64,000 bases of DNA from JAGVGT01 sp963807225 (GTDB taxonomy: Bacteria; Desulfobacterota; Desulfobulbia; Desulfobulbales; JAGXFP01). Shown here piece after piece: positions 25,931-34,820 of this stretch. The notes below the pieces were generated by a model, which ran no database searches, was not told the DNA's origin, and saw only the letters and a list, made by a program, of their open reading frames with translations. The translations under genes were made by a program, and so were the position numbers. Within the stretch, counting starts at the first letter, position 1; every line of letters starts with the position of its first letter. Location: the NCBI GenBank assembly GCA_963807225.1, contig CAWEAD010000005.1, forward strand, positions 620,001 to 684,000, in the 5' to 3' direction.

Positions 25931-26595
25931 TGAACTCTGACCGCCCCATGATTCCGGAAGTGGTGCTTTTCGATTACGGCGGGGTTCTGGCCGCGGAGGG
26001 CTTTGCCGCCGGCCTCAAGGTTATCGCTGAACGGCATGGACTTGAGCCCGATAACTTCTTCCGGGAGGTCGACGAAATCATTTACCGCTGCGGCTACCTT
26101 ACCGGCCATAACAGCGAAGCCGGCTTCTGGGCCAGGGTCCGCGAAGAATTCGCCATTACCGGCAGCGACGCCGAGCTGACCGCGGAGATCAAACGCCGTT
26201 TTGTCCTGCGGCCGGGCATGATGGCCAAGGTTCACGCCCTCAAAGCCGGTCGGATCCGCACCGCCATTCTTAGCGACCAGACCGACTGGCTGGAACAACT
26301 GGACCGGCGCGATCACTTCCTGGCCGATTTCGACCCGGTTCTGAACAGCTTTTACCTGGGTTGCACCAAGCGCGAACCGGAAACCTTCCGGGAAGTCATC
26401 CGGATCCTGGGGGTTGCCCCCGGGGAGATCCTTTTCGTCGATGACAATTCCGGCCACATCGACCGCGCCGCCGCCCTGGGACTGCAGATCCACCACTTCG
26501 TCGACGAATCTGGTTTTGCGGCCGAGTTGAAAACCCGGGATCTCTGGCCTGACAGCCCGACCAATCCCAAGACCGGGGAAGGCGTACCGCGATGA
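25930..26595 (+). CDS. HAD-superfamily hydrolase
   Basis: A 221-residue haloacid-dehalogenase-fold protein with motif I VVLFDYGGVLA (nucleophile Asp), a four-helix cap (about 20-90), motif II TAILSDQ, the Lys of motif III in CTKREPETF, and motif IV FVDDNSGHIDRA. It resembles the YihX / epoxide-hydrolase N-terminal branch of small phosphatases. It starts at the base shared with the peptidase stop and overlaps the EamA gene by 4 bp, so the three genes form a coupled operon. Confidence 0.88.
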   Translation: MNSDRPMIPEVVLFDYGGVLAAEGFAAGLKVIAERHGLEPDNFFREVDEIIYRCGYLTGHNSEAGFWARVREEFAITGSDAELTAEIKRRFVLRPGMMAKVHALKAGRIRTAILSDQTDWLEQLDRRDHFLADFDPVLNSFYLGCTKREPETFREVIRILGVAPGEILFVDDNSGHIDRAAALGLQIHHFVDESGFAAELKTRDLWPDSPTNPKTGEGVPR

Positions 26596-27002
26596 ACTCC
26601 TGGCTGCCGGCCGCTCTGGCTACCCTGGTCATCTTCGGTTTCTGGGGCTTTTTCCCCAAACTGGCAGTGGCTTACCTCGACCCCAGGAGCGCCCTGGTCT
26701 ATCAGACCTTGGGCGGCCTGATGGTGGGACTGCTGGTGCTCTTCTCCCTGAAACTGCATCCGGCCTTCCACCCCCGGGGCGCGCTCTTCGCCTTTCTTAC
26801 CGGCGTCGCCGGCGTCGCCGGCACTTTATGCTTCATGGCGGCAGCCCAGCGCGGCAAGATCTCCCTGGTGGTCAGCGTCACCGCCCTCTATCCGCTGATC
26901 ACCATCATCCTGGCCGCCCTCTTCCTGAAGGAACCCCTGACCCTGAAACACTTGGCCGGCATGGCCTGCGCCCTTGTGGCCATTCTGCTATTGTCTTCAT
27001 AG
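26592..27002 (+). CDS. Half-size EamA (DMT) transporter
   Basis: A 136-residue integral membrane protein carrying a single EamA unit: helices at about 5-22, 32-52, 61-82, 88-108 and 115-134, with the typical SVTALYPLITIILAALFLKE segment and a closing GMACALVAILLL. Full-length DMT carriers have two such units, so this one would act as a dimer, as known for small DMT proteins. The substrate is unknown. Its ATG overlaps the HAD gene stop by 4 bp. Confidence 0.85.
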   Translation: MNSWLPAALATLVIFGFWGFFPKLAVAYLDPRSALVYQTLGGLMVGLLVLFSLKLHPAFHPRGALFAFLTGVAGVAGTLCFMAAAQRGKISLVVSVTALYPLITIILAALFLKEPLTLKHLAGMACALVAILLLSS

Positions 27003-27050
27003 TTGGATATGGACGATTTTATAAATCAGTAAATACCGTTTAGCAGTTGC

Positions 27051-27260
27051 CATTTCACGCCGCCGAAGTAACACCGAAGTGGCCGGAAAATACGCGTTAG
27101 CTGTCTGAGGGCCTTTAGGCCCGAGTTCTAACGCACCCGGCCGCGACCAGGAACACCCCTTAAGGGGTTATAAACTCCGGGAAGTCCCGCAAAGCGGGAC
27201 CAAGTGACTGGCCGGTCTTTCTTTTGGTTCGTTTTCTTTGGCCAAACAAAGAAAATTAAC
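27051..27260 (+). repeat. Dispersed intergenic element, copy 1 (about 210 bp)
   Basis: Shares order and sequence with 48735-48926: CATTTCACGCCGCCGAAGT, GGCCGGAAAA, AGCTGTCTGAGGGCC, GGCCCGAGTT, then TTTGGTTCG and a terminal hairpin TTTTCTTTG/CAAAGAAAA. Internal hairpins such as CCCCTTAAGGGG and TCCCGCAAAGCGGGA are present. It lies between the EamA and macrodomain genes and encodes no plausible protein. Confidence 0.8.
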
Positions 27261-27295
27261 ATACGACACCGCAACAGATAGGTAAGGATACTTAT

Positions 27296-27820
27296 ATGCC
27301 AGAAGAGCGCATCGTACTGCTGGAGGCCGATATCACCACCTTGGTGGTGGACGGGATCGTCAACGCCGCCAACAATTCGCTGCTGGGCGGCGGCGGGGTG
27401 GACGGCGCCATCCACCGGGCGGCCGGCCCGGAATTGCTGGCCGAATGCCGGACCCTCAAGGGATGTGCCACCGGCGAGGCCAAAATCACCAAAGGCTACC
27501 GGCTGCCGGCCCGTTTCGTGATCCACACCGTGGGTCCGATCTGGCACGGCGGCAAACAGGGCGAGGCCGAACTCTTGGCCTCTTGCTACCGCCGCTGCTT
27601 CGCGCTGGCTGCGGAACACAACCTCAAGAGCCTGGCCTTCCCGGCCATCAGTACCGGGGTCTACCGTTTTCCCAAGGAAACGGCGGCGGAGATCGCCGTC
27701 CGTGAAAGCAGCGCCGCCCTGGCGGCCCGGCCGGGACTGGAGAAGGTCATCCTGGCCTGCTTTAACACCGAGACCAGGAGGGCCTATGAAAAGGCCTTGG
27801 GGATCAACTGGAATCCGTGA
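27296..27820 (+). CDS. Macrodomain ADP-ribose-binding protein (YmdB-like O-acetyl-ADP-ribose deacetylase)
   Basis: A 174-residue single macrodomain. IVNAANNSLLGGGGVDGAIH provides the Asn and Asp of the MacroD/YmdB type active site, followed by CATGEAKIT, VIHTVGPIW and the phosphate loop AISTGVYRFP. It is expected to remove O-acetyl groups from O-acetyl-ADP-ribose or mono-ADP-ribose from acidic residues. AAGGA lies 8 bases before the ATG. It is a single gene downstream of the dispersed element. Confidence 0.94.
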   Translation: MPEERIVLLEADITTLVVDGIVNAANNSLLGGGGVDGAIHRAAGPELLAECRTLKGCATGEAKITKGYRLPARFVIHTVGPIWHGGKQGEAELLASCYRRCFALAAEHNLKSLAFPAISTGVYRFPKETAAEIAVRESSAALAARPGLEKVILACFNTETRRAYEKALGINWNP

Positions 27821-27936
27821 ACTTACTTTCCCTCCCAATCCGTTATAGTGAGGCGTAAAAACTATGAAGCAAGGCGATTGCCCGAAGCCATTGATTACTC
27901 GGTTACTCTCGCAACAACGGTCATGGCCGATCTTTC

Positions 27937-27987
27937 GTTATTGCGAGGTGCATGGCGACGAAGCAGATCATAGCGAAGACTTCGATC
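27937..27987. repeat. GTCATTGCGAG-type dispersed repeat, single copy
   Basis: CGTTATTGCGAGG...GCGAAGCAGATCATAGCGAAGACTTCGATC matches the right-hand unit at 19336-19378. It lies 38 bp before the Mut7-C gene. Confidence 0.6.
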
Positions 27988-28024
27988 TGTTTACCAAATA
28001 TGGCTTAACCGACCAGAAACCCAA

Positions 28025-28762
28025 ATGCCCGTCACCGTAATCCTCCACGACGACCTGTCCGCGCTTACCGCCGGCCATAGCCGCCGGCCCCGGCCCCTGG
28101 TGCTGGAGCTGACCCGACGCACCTCGGTCAAGGATTTCCTGGAGGCGTTGGGCATCCCCCATACCGAGATCCACCGACTGACCATCAACGAGCTCGAGGC
28201 GGATTTTTCGGCCATCGTCGAAGCCAATGATCTGATCGCAGCCTTCGGCCCCCCGGTGCCGGTGGATCTCACCGTGCCGACCCGCCTGCGACCCGACCCG
28301 CTTACCGCGCTCCGCTTCGCGGCCGACGCCAACGTCGGCCGGCTGGCCGAGCTCTTGCGCTTGGCCGGCTTCGATGTCTTTTACCAGCGAGACCTGCCCG
28401 ACCGGGAACTGGCCGAACTGGTGAGCCGGGAGCAGCGGCTGCTGCTGACCCGCGACCTGGCCCTGCTGAAGAGAAAGGAGGTGCTCTTCGGCCGCCTGGT
28501 TCGGGCCTCGGAGCCTTACGCCCAGCTCCGGGAGATCGTCGCTCTGTACGGCCTGGCCGAGTCGATCCAGCCCTTAAGCCGCTGCCTGCACTGCAATAGC
28601 GTCTTACTGCCGGTGGCCAAGGAGGAGATCATCGAGCGGTTGGAACCACTGACCAAAAAATATTACAACGAATTCAAGCTCTGCCCGGAATGCCGGCGGA
28701 TTTATTGGGCCGGCTCGCATCAGCACAGGATTCTGGCAAATCTGGAGAAACTGCGAAAATGA
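28025..28762 (+). CDS. Ubiquitin-like/Mut7-C RNase-domain protein
   Basis: A 245-residue two-domain protein. Residues about 1-88 are a ThiS/ubiquitin-like domain (Ub-Mut7C type) and about 95-240 a Mut7-C PIN-related RNase domain: FAADANVGRLAELLRLAG with the first acidic cluster, LLTRDLALL with the next, and a C-terminal zinc ribbon made of RCLHC and LCPECRRIYW. Mut7-C domains are predicted nucleases acting on structured RNA; no substrate is known for bacterial members. It overlaps the ferredoxin-nitroreductase gene by 4 bp. Confidence 0.9.
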   Translation: MPVTVILHDDLSALTAGHSRRPRPLVLELTRRTSVKDFLEALGIPHTEIHRLTINELEADFSAIVEANDLIAAFGPPVPVDLTVPTRLRPDPLTALRFAADANVGRLAELLRLAGFDVFYQRDLPDRELAELVSREQRLLLTRDLALLKRKEVLFGRLVRASEPYAQLREIVALYGLAESIQPLSRCLHCNSVLLPVAKEEIIERLEPLTKKYYNEFKLCPECRRIYWAGSHQHRILANLEKLRK

Positions 28763-29664
28763 ATAGCGAAGTTACCACCATTATCGACCCGGGAAAATGC
28801 AACGGCTGCGGGCTCTGCGTCAGCGTCTGCCCGGACCGCACCATCAGCATGGAGGAAGGTCGGGCGGCGGTCACCGGTGAGCGCTGCTTCCAATGCGGCC
28901 ACTGCCTGGCGGTCTGTCCGACCGGGGCGGTGCGGGTTGGCGCCATCGAGCCGGAGAGCCTCAGATTCAAGACCTTTGAGCTGGAGCAGCGCTGGCTGCC
29001 TTGGGGCGAGTTCGATCCCGCCCTGCTGGTCCGGCTCCTGGCCTCACGTCGCTCCTGTCGCAATTACCAAAGCAAACCGGTGAGCCGCGACCTGCTGCTG
29101 GACCTGGTCAAGGCCGGCACCACCGCGCCCTCCGGCACCAACAGCCAGAAGTGGACCTTCACCATCCTGGAACACCGGGAACAGGTTGAGAAGCTGGGCA
29201 GTCGGATCGCCGGTTTTTTTGCCAGACTGAATCGGCTGGCGGCCAATCCCGCCGCCCGCCTCTTCTCCAGGCTTTTCGGCGGCGATGCTCTTGGCAAGTA
29301 CTATCGGGGCTACCATCAATCAATCGAGGAAGGTTTAAAGGAATGGCGGGAGGCAGGACGCGACCTGCTCTTCCATGGCGCCCCGGCGGTAATCGTGGTG
29401 GGCAGCGCCCCGGGCGCCAGTTGCCCGGCCGAGGACGCCCTGTTGGCCAGCCAGAACATCCTGCTCACCGCCCATGCCCTGGGACTGGGCAGCTGCCTGA
29501 TCGGTTTCGCGGTGGCGGCGATGGAGCGGGACCCGGCAATCCAGGCCTCGCTCGGTATTCCCGGGGAGGAAAAGGTCTATGCGGTGATCGCCCTGGGCTG
29601 GCCGGCCGAAAAGTACCAGCGATTAACCGGCCGCAAACAGGCCCTAATCCGCTTCGTTGCCTGA
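28759..29664 (+). CDS. Ferredoxin-fused nitroreductase-family protein
   Basis: A 301-residue protein. The N terminus (about 8-60) is a two-cluster ferredoxin with CNGCGLCVSVCP and CFQCGHCLAVCP, each C-x2-C-x2-C-x3-C. The rest is an FMN nitroreductase domain: SRRSCRNYQ, TTAPSGTNSQKW, then AHALGLGSCLIGF. It probably takes electrons from ferredoxin internally rather than from NAD(P)H. The start at 28759 gives an ATGA overlap with the Mut7-C gene; an in-frame ATG at 28690 would lie deep inside that gene. Confidence 0.92.
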   Translation: MNSEVTTIIDPGKCNGCGLCVSVCPDRTISMEEGRAAVTGERCFQCGHCLAVCPTGAVRVGAIEPESLRFKTFELEQRWLPWGEFDPALLVRLLASRRSCRNYQSKPVSRDLLLDLVKAGTTAPSGTNSQKWTFTILEHREQVEKLGSRIAGFFARLNRLAANPAARLFSRLFGGDALGKYYRGYHQSIEEGLKEWREAGRDLLFHGAPAVIVVGSAPGASCPAEDALLASQNILLTAHALGLGSCLIGFAVAAMERDPAIQASLGIPGEEKVYAVIALGWPAEKYQRLTGRKQALIRFVA

Positions 29665-29675
29665 AAAATCTGTTC

Positions 29676-29744
29676 AGCACCAAGAGCGCAGAGACCATCA
29701 AGTACTTCTTTTTAAAAGCACTTATCCTCTGTGCTCCCTGTGCC
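29676..29744. repeat. CACAGAG-type imperfect palindrome between convergent genes
   Basis: AGCACCAAGAGCGCAGAG and CTCTGTGCTCCCTGTGCC are imperfect inverted arms (about 13 of 18 pair) of a common intergenic repeat type. It lies between the ferredoxin-nitroreductase and sulfite reductase genes and contains a T5 run, so a terminator role is possible. Confidence 0.5.
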
Positions 29745-29760
29745 CTCAATGGTAAATTGA

Positions 29761-30429
29761 TTAATGCTCTACCCCAACACCGCTGCCTTGACGGCCTCCA
29801 GTGCCCAGCCGCTCGACCATCCGGGCGGTGCGTTCCTTCTTCTTGCCGTTGGCCCGGTAGAACTCCACCAGTTTGTCGATCAGAGCGACAGCCTGCTCAT
29901 CCTCCAGTCCCTCGCCCATGACGTCGGCCACCCGGGGGCGGCCGCCGGAGTTGCCGCCGAAGGTGACGATCCAGCCGCTCCGCTTGCCGATCAGGCCGAT
30001 GTCGCGGACATAGCCTTCCGAACAGGTCATCGGGCAGCCCGAGACTCCGATCTTCAGTTTGGCCGGCAGCTCCACCCCCAGGTAGCGTTGCTCCAGAAGC
30101 TGGCCCATACCCAGCGAATCGCGCACCCCCAGACTGCAGACCGTATTGCCGGGGCAGGCCTGGACGTAATGCAGGCAAAGCTCAAGGGCCCGGCCGATGC
30201 CGGCGCTCAGTTCGGCCCGGATCGCCTCGATTTCCTCTTTCTTCACCCCGACCAGGGCCAAGCGGTGGCCGGAGGTGATCTTGGTGATGGGGATGTTGTG
30301 CTTACGGACCACTCGGGCCAGGTTTTCCAGGAACTCCGGGGTCAAAAGCCCGGCCGGAGTGCGGGGCACGATGGCCCAGGTTTCCTTGTCGCGTTGCAGG
30401 ATGGCGCCATCGGGTTTTTCTTCGGTCAT
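29761..30429 (-). CDS. Small one-domain sirohaem sulfite reductase (assimilatory-type)
   Basis: A 222-residue protein holding one ferredoxin-like NIR/SIR half domain (about 15-80) and one sirohaem/[4Fe-4S] domain (about 88-200). The cluster ligands C-x5-C (ACPGNTVC) and C-x3-C (SGCPMTC) are intact. Length and layout match the low-molecular-mass low-spin assimilatory-type sulfite reductase described from Desulfovibrio vulgaris, rather than the two-repeat CysI or DsrAB. It would reduce sulfite, or nitrite, by six electrons; the electron donor is not adjacent. GGAGG is visible about 6 bases before the ATG. Confidence 0.9.
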   Translation of the reverse strand: MTEEKPDGAILQRDKETWAIVPRTPAGLLTPEFLENLARVVRKHNIPITKITSGHRLALVGVKKEEIEAIRAELSAGIGRALELCLHYVQACPGNTVCSLGVRDSLGMGQLLEQRYLGVELPAKLKIGVSGCPMTCSEGYVRDIGLIGKRSGWIVTFGGNSGGRPRVADVMGEGLEDEQAVALIDKLVEFYRANGKKKERTARMVERLGTGGRQGSGVGVEH

Positions 30430-30454
30430 GGTCTACACCTCCAATTTCATAAAT

Positions 30455-31705
30455 TTAACCCGCCTGGGCGGATATTTTCTTTAATGCCGCAAGCCGCTTG
30501 ATCAACGGTGGGTGGGAATAGTGCAATAAAACGTAAAACGGATGCGGCGTCAAATTGCTCAGGTTGTGGACCGAGAGTTTTTTCAAGGCCTCGGCCAACC
30601 CGGTCGGATCGCCGGTCTCGACTGCGGCAAAGCGGTCGGCCTCGAACTCGTGCCGCCGGGAGAGATACTGCAGGAAAGGATTCAGTGCCATCTCCAGGGG
30701 CGTGAACAGCAGGCCGAAGAAGATCAGGCCGGTATAGATCGAGGGTTCGGACAAGCCGAAGGCACTGTAGAGTTTCTCCTGGCCCAGGAAAAAAGAGAGC
30801 AGCCAGAGCAGCACTCCGCTATGGACCAGACTGAGCAGCATCCCTTTCAGAACATGTTTCTTTTTATAGTGGCCGATCTCATGGGCCAGCACCCCGACCA
30901 GTTCCGGAACCGTGTGTTTCTCGACCAGAGTATCGAACAAGGCGATGCGCCGATGGCGGCCGAAGCCGGTAAAAAAGGCATTGGACTTGCCGGAACGTTT
31001 GGAGCCATCCATGACGAAGACGTTATCCAGGGGAAAGCCGACCTTCTCGGCGAAGAGGAAGATCTTCCGTCGCAACTCCCCATCTGCCAGAGGGGTGAAC
31101 TTGTTGAACAACGGCATGATCCAGGTCGGGGCAATAAACTGGACGAAGAGGGTGAAAAGGCTGACCGCGCCCCAGACCCAGAGCCAGGCCAGCGCCCCGG
31201 TTTTATCGAAAAGGGCCAGGACCGCCGCCAACAGCGGCCCGCCCAGCAAAAGTGCCAACGCCAGGCCCTTGAACAGGTCACCGACAAAAGTGGCCGGTTT
31301 GGTGCGGTTGAACCCGAACCGCTCCTCGATAACGAAGGTCGAGTAAACCTTGAAGGGCAGAGAAAGCACCTCCTTGGCCAACAGCAGCAACCCAAAGAAG
31401 AGCAGGCCACGAAACACCACCCCGTCGGCCCAGCCCCGCACCAGCTGGTCGAGCCAGGCGAAACCGCCAGCCCACCAAAAGAGCAGCAGCACAGCAAGGT
31501 CGAAGGTACCGGTCAGCATCCCGAAGCGAGTGCGAACCCGGGTGTACTCCTGGGAGCGGGCGTATTCGGCCGGGTCATAGAGATCGGCCAGGCCGGCCGG
31601 CGGCTGGGACCGCAGGGCCCGGAGATTAAGCCAGTCGGCCAGACCTTCCAGCAGAAAATTGGCCAGCAGGGCAGCCAGGATTATGACACCGTATAGATTC
31701 ATCAT
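30455..31705 (-). CDS. Ste24-like M48 membrane metallopeptidase
   Basis: A 416-residue multi-pass membrane protease of the CAAX-protease/Ste24 type. The N-terminal part (about 1-210) has four to five hydrophobic segments. The zinc motif is HEIGHYKKK at about 277-285, and the third ligand is the Glu in HEFEADRFA about 75 residues later. Two further hydrophobic stretches lie between. Bacterial homologues do quality control of membrane or exported proteins. It lies just upstream (25 bp) of the sulfite reductase gene on the same strand, so they may be co-transcribed, with no obvious functional link. Confidence 0.92.
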   Translation of the reverse strand: MMNLYGVIILAALLANFLLEGLADWLNLRALRSQPPAGLADLYDPAEYARSQEYTRVRTRFGMLTGTFDLAVLLLFWWAGGFAWLDQLVRGWADGVVFRGLLFFGLLLLAKEVLSLPFKVYSTFVIEERFGFNRTKPATFVGDLFKGLALALLLGGPLLAAVLALFDKTGALAWLWVWGAVSLFTLFVQFIAPTWIMPLFNKFTPLADGELRRKIFLFAEKVGFPLDNVFVMDGSKRSGKSNAFFTGFGRHRRIALFDTLVEKHTVPELVGVLAHEIGHYKKKHVLKGMLLSLVHSGVLLWLLSFFLGQEKLYSAFGLSEPSIYTGLIFFGLLFTPLEMALNPFLQYLSRRHEFEADRFAAVETGDPTGLAEALKKLSVHNLSNLTPHPFYVLLHYSHPPLIKRLAALKKISAQAG

Positions 31706-31897
31706 TGGTCAATATTTTCCGAGATTCATTGAGCCCTGGTCTGGTTACGATCGAAAGAAAATGATTCGTCGTTCCTCTGCGCCAGGACGGCAGGGTAGCG
31801 AAAGCCATGGCGAGCGAGCGCAGATAGCGCGACAACCCTTCCCTTGGTTTCGACCGAAAGCTATTCTGCTTAATCCGACCACCCGGGAATGTCAACA

Positions 31898-31926
31898 TTG
31901 ACAGCACCGGCAAAGCGTTGTCAATT
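31898..31926 (+). promoter_or_regulatory. Candidate sigma70 promoter for the B12/radical-SAM gene
   Basis: TTGACA (31898-31903, full consensus) and TCAATT (31921-31926) are separated by 17 bases, about 50 bases before the ATG at 31976. The -10 is weak. Confidence 0.45.
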
Positions 31927-31975
31927 AAGCCCATTCTTACCGTGATTCATTCGATAATATCCGGAACCGACCAAG

Positions 31976-33652
31976 ATGAAAATCAAGCTCGTGGCCTTCA
32001 ACGGCCGCTATATCCACTCCTGCCTGGCCCTCTTTTATGTCCGGGAAGAGTTGCACCGCCGGCTGCCGGAAGTCGAGGTGGAGTTACGCCAGTTCACCAT
32101 CAACGATCCCTATTACCAAACCCTTTTGAAAATCAGTGCCGGCGCCCCCGAAGTGGTGATGTTCTCGGTCTATATCTGGAACTCCGAACTGATCATGAGA
32201 CTGCTGGGCGATCTGGCCCGGGTGCTGCCGGAAAGCAGTTTTGTCCTGGGGGGTCCCCAGATTGCCGCCTTGGCTCCCTCAACCCTGCCCCCCCGCACCA
32301 CCTTGGTGGCCGGTGAAGTCGAAGGGTTGCCGGCGATTTTCTATGCCGACCTGCACCACCGGCGCCTGGCTCCCGGCTACCGGGGCGCCGGTGGTCAACC
32401 TTTTCCCTCCCCATACCGGGCCGAAGATCTGGCCGGCGAGCTGCGCAACCGTCATATCTATTACGAATCAGCCCGGGGCTGCCCCTTCGCCTGCAGCTAT
32501 TGTCTCTCTTCGCTGGAGCGGGGTGTGACCTGGAAGGAAATAGAGGCGGTGCAGGCGGAACTGACCGCCATTCTGGCCCACCGCCCCAAAATGATCAAGT
32601 TCGTCGATCGGACCTTCAACGCCCGGCCCGAAAGAGCCCTGGCCCTCTGGCACTTTCTGCGCGAGACGGCCGGGGAGACGGTCTGCCACTTCGAAATGGC
32701 CCCCGACCTGTTTAACGAGGAGATGTTCGAGTTTCTTGCCGGGTTGTTACCCGGCCGCTTCCAGTTCGAGCTGGGCATCCAGTCCACCAATCCGGCCACC
32801 CTGGCGGCCGTAAATCGGATCATGGACCTGGAGAAAGTCGGCGAAAATATCCGCCGACTGGCCGCCTTGAACAACATCCACCTGCATGCCGACCTGATCC
32901 TGGGCTTGCCCGGTGACCGCGAGGAATCCTGCCGCCGCTCGCTCAGCCAGGTCTTCGCCATGGGACCGCACCATATCCAGATGGGTCTCCTGAAGGTTCT
33001 GCCGGAAACCGCCGTCGGCGCCACCCCCGGCCTGCTCCACGCAAACCGGCCGCCTTACGAGGTCATGGCTACCGCCGACCTCGACCACCCGACCTTAAGC
33101 CGCCTATACTGGCTGGGTGAAGGGGTCGAAGCCTTTTACAACAACCGCTATTTCCCCACCTTTTTCGCCCACCTGCGAAAGCAGGGCGAAGAAATCGCCG
33201 CCTTCTTCGATGAGTTGCTGGCAGTCTGCCAGTCCCATGATTTTTTCAGCCGGGCCACCACCCAGGAGCTGCTCACCGGGCTGCTGGCCGAACTGGTGCA
33301 AAACCGGACCGATGGTCCGCTGCTCCTTGAGATCCTCCGCTATGACTGGCTGCGCTGCGGTCACCGCTTTCTGCCGCCCGGCCTGGGGAAGAGCGATTTG
33401 GCCGAACGGGCCCGGGAACTGTCCCGAAGCCTGCCGCCCAATCTGGAGCCCCTGTATGATTACCGAAGCCGCAGCGAGTTCCTCAAACGGAATGCCTTCA
33501 GCCGCTTTTCTGCCGAAGCTCTGCGGGTTTTCGGTTGGCCTACCCCGACGGATGGCGGGCTGGTCGCCTTCCTGACCGAACGGGAAGAAAGTCTGCACCA
33601 CCACCAGAAAACCCTCCTGCTGCCCGAACTGATCAGGAATGCCGGGGACTAA
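31976..33652 (+). CDS. Cobalamin-binding radical SAM protein (DUF4080 C terminus)
   Basis: A 558-residue protein. An N-terminal Rossmann B12-binding domain (about 1-135) is followed by a radical SAM barrel (about 160-400) with the cluster motif CPFACSYC (C-x3-C-x2-C), then a C-terminal helical region matching what is annotated as DUF4080. Class B radical SAM enzymes often methylate unactivated carbon or phosphorus, but for the DUF4080 group no reaction is established. It has no partner gene. The next gene starts about 190 bp on. Confidence 0.9.
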   Translation: MKIKLVAFNGRYIHSCLALFYVREELHRRLPEVEVELRQFTINDPYYQTLLKISAGAPEVVMFSVYIWNSELIMRLLGDLARVLPESSFVLGGPQIAALAPSTLPPRTTLVAGEVEGLPAIFYADLHHRRLAPGYRGAGGQPFPSPYRAEDLAGELRNRHIYYESARGCPFACSYCLSSLERGVTWKEIEAVQAELTAILAHRPKMIKFVDRTFNARPERALALWHFLRETAGETVCHFEMAPDLFNEEMFEFLAGLLPGRFQFELGIQSTNPATLAAVNRIMDLEKVGENIRRLAALNNIHLHADLILGLPGDREESCRRSLSQVFAMGPHHIQMGLLKVLPETAVGATPGLLHANRPPYEVMATADLDHPTLSRLYWLGEGVEAFYNNRYFPTFFAHLRKQGEEIAAFFDELLAVCQSHDFFSRATTQELLTGLLAELVQNRTDGPLLLEILRYDWLRCGHRFLPPGLGKSDLAERARELSRSLPPNLEPLYDYRSRSEFLKRNAFSRFSAEALRVFGWPTPTDGGLVAFLTEREESLHHHQKTLLLPELIRNAGD

Positions 33653-33787
33653 GCATCTGAGGCAAACCGCAGTGGCAGTTTTAGCTTGGCGTCTTCGGTC
33701 TCGCCTCCCCACCCGGTTACCGCCCTCCCGGAACTTCACCTAACAACCTGGAATGGCAACACATTTATTTTATCTTGCCATTAATTC

Positions 33788-33797
33788 AAACGTTTGT
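33788..33797. promoter_or_regulatory. Perfect palindrome CAAACGTTTG, possible TetR-type operator
   Basis: A 10-bp palindrome in AT-rich DNA 47 bases upstream of the metallo-hydrolase ATG. A TetR gene lies 1 kb downstream on the same strand. The link is speculative. Confidence 0.2.
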
Positions 33798-33843
33798 TTT
33801 AATGTCGCTCGACCTCGTCATCCAGTTAATATTAGGTGGAGTC

Positions 33844-34683
33844 ATGCAGATCAGCGAACATGTGCATCTGGTAAAGGTTTCTTTCCAGGTTCCGATTAGC
33901 CCCGACCAACAGCTTGACCGGATCGTCAATCTCTTTCTGATTTACGGAACCAACTCGGTCTTCCTGGTGGACAGCGGAGTGGCCGGCGCGGAAAAACAGA
34001 TCCTCGACTACCTGACCGCCAGCGGTCGACAGCCTCAGGATCTGCAACTCCTGATCCTGACCCATGCGCATCCGGACCACATCGGCGCGGCGGCGAAGCT
34101 CCAGGCCTTAACCGGCTGCCGGGTCGCAGCCCATCCGGCCGCCCGCCCCTGGATCGAAGACACCGAGCGCCAGGCGGCCGACCGACCGGTGCCCGGTTTC
34201 CATAAGCTGGTGGCGGGGCCGGTTAAGGTCGACCAGCTCTTGCACGATGGGGAGCGGTTGGAACTGGACGAGCTGGCCCTGGAAGTGCTGCATACCCCGG
34301 GCCATTCCTCCGGCTCGATTTCCCTGCATCTGCCCCAGGATCGGGTGCTGTTCTGCGGCGATGCCGTGCCAATGCCCGGTGACCTGCCGATCTTCACCAA
34401 TTGGCAGGCCTCGATAGACTCTCTGGAGCGTCTACGGCAAGTCCCCGGGGTCGAACATCTGCTTTCGGCCTGGGATCTGCCGCGCCAGGGGGCAGAAATT
34501 GCAACCGCTTTGGACTTGGGCCGGAACTGGCTCCACCTGATCAAGGAAGCGGTGGAGGAAGAAACCCTGCTCCTGCAACCCCGCGAACCCCTGGCCCTCT
34601 GTCAGGGGGTGGTCAAGCGCCTGGGCTTGCCGGCAGTTGCCGTCAATCCCCTCGTTGCTCGCTCCTTCGCCGGCTGCCTGTAA
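33844..34683 (+). CDS. Metallo-beta-lactamase-fold hydrolase
   Basis: A 279-residue binuclear metal hydrolase with THAHPDH (H-x-H-x-D-H), a following His in HTPGHSSGS, and FCGDAV with the bridging Asp. It is glyoxalase II-like but lacks the C-terminal glutathione-binding part, so the substrate is open. The ATG at 33844 is chosen over 33775 because GGTGGAG stands 4 bases upstream. It precedes the TetR-RND cluster by 137 bp. Confidence 0.9.
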   Translation: MQISEHVHLVKVSFQVPISPDQQLDRIVNLFLIYGTNSVFLVDSGVAGAEKQILDYLTASGRQPQDLQLLILTHAHPDHIGAAAKLQALTGCRVAAHPAARPWIEDTERQAADRPVPGFHKLVAGPVKVDQLLHDGERLELDELALEVLHTPGHSSGSISLHLPQDRVLFCGDAVPMPGDLPIFTNWQASIDSLERLRQVPGVEHLLSAWDLPRQGAEIATALDLGRNWLHLIKEAVEEETLLLQPREPLALCQGVVKRLGLPAVAVNPLVARSFAGCL

Positions 34684-34820
34684 GGGGCCAAGCCATGCAG
34701 GGGGAACGGATTATTCTTCTCGCTCACCACCTCCGAGCAAATCGTTCACGCAAATAAGCGGCATGACAAACAAATTCTGGCCGAAGCAACCACGGCAATC
34801 CTAAACGGAAAAACCTACCC

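Noticed and set aside
27128..27838. 236-codon minus-strand frame across the macrodomain gene
   Set aside because: Its end lies in dispersed element copy 1 and the rest is antisense to the macrodomain protein.
30542..31696. 384-codon open frame on the plus strand
   Set aside because: Lies opposite the Ste24-like protease, whose HEIGH motif and helices are unmistakable. The antisense product has no membrane or catalytic features.
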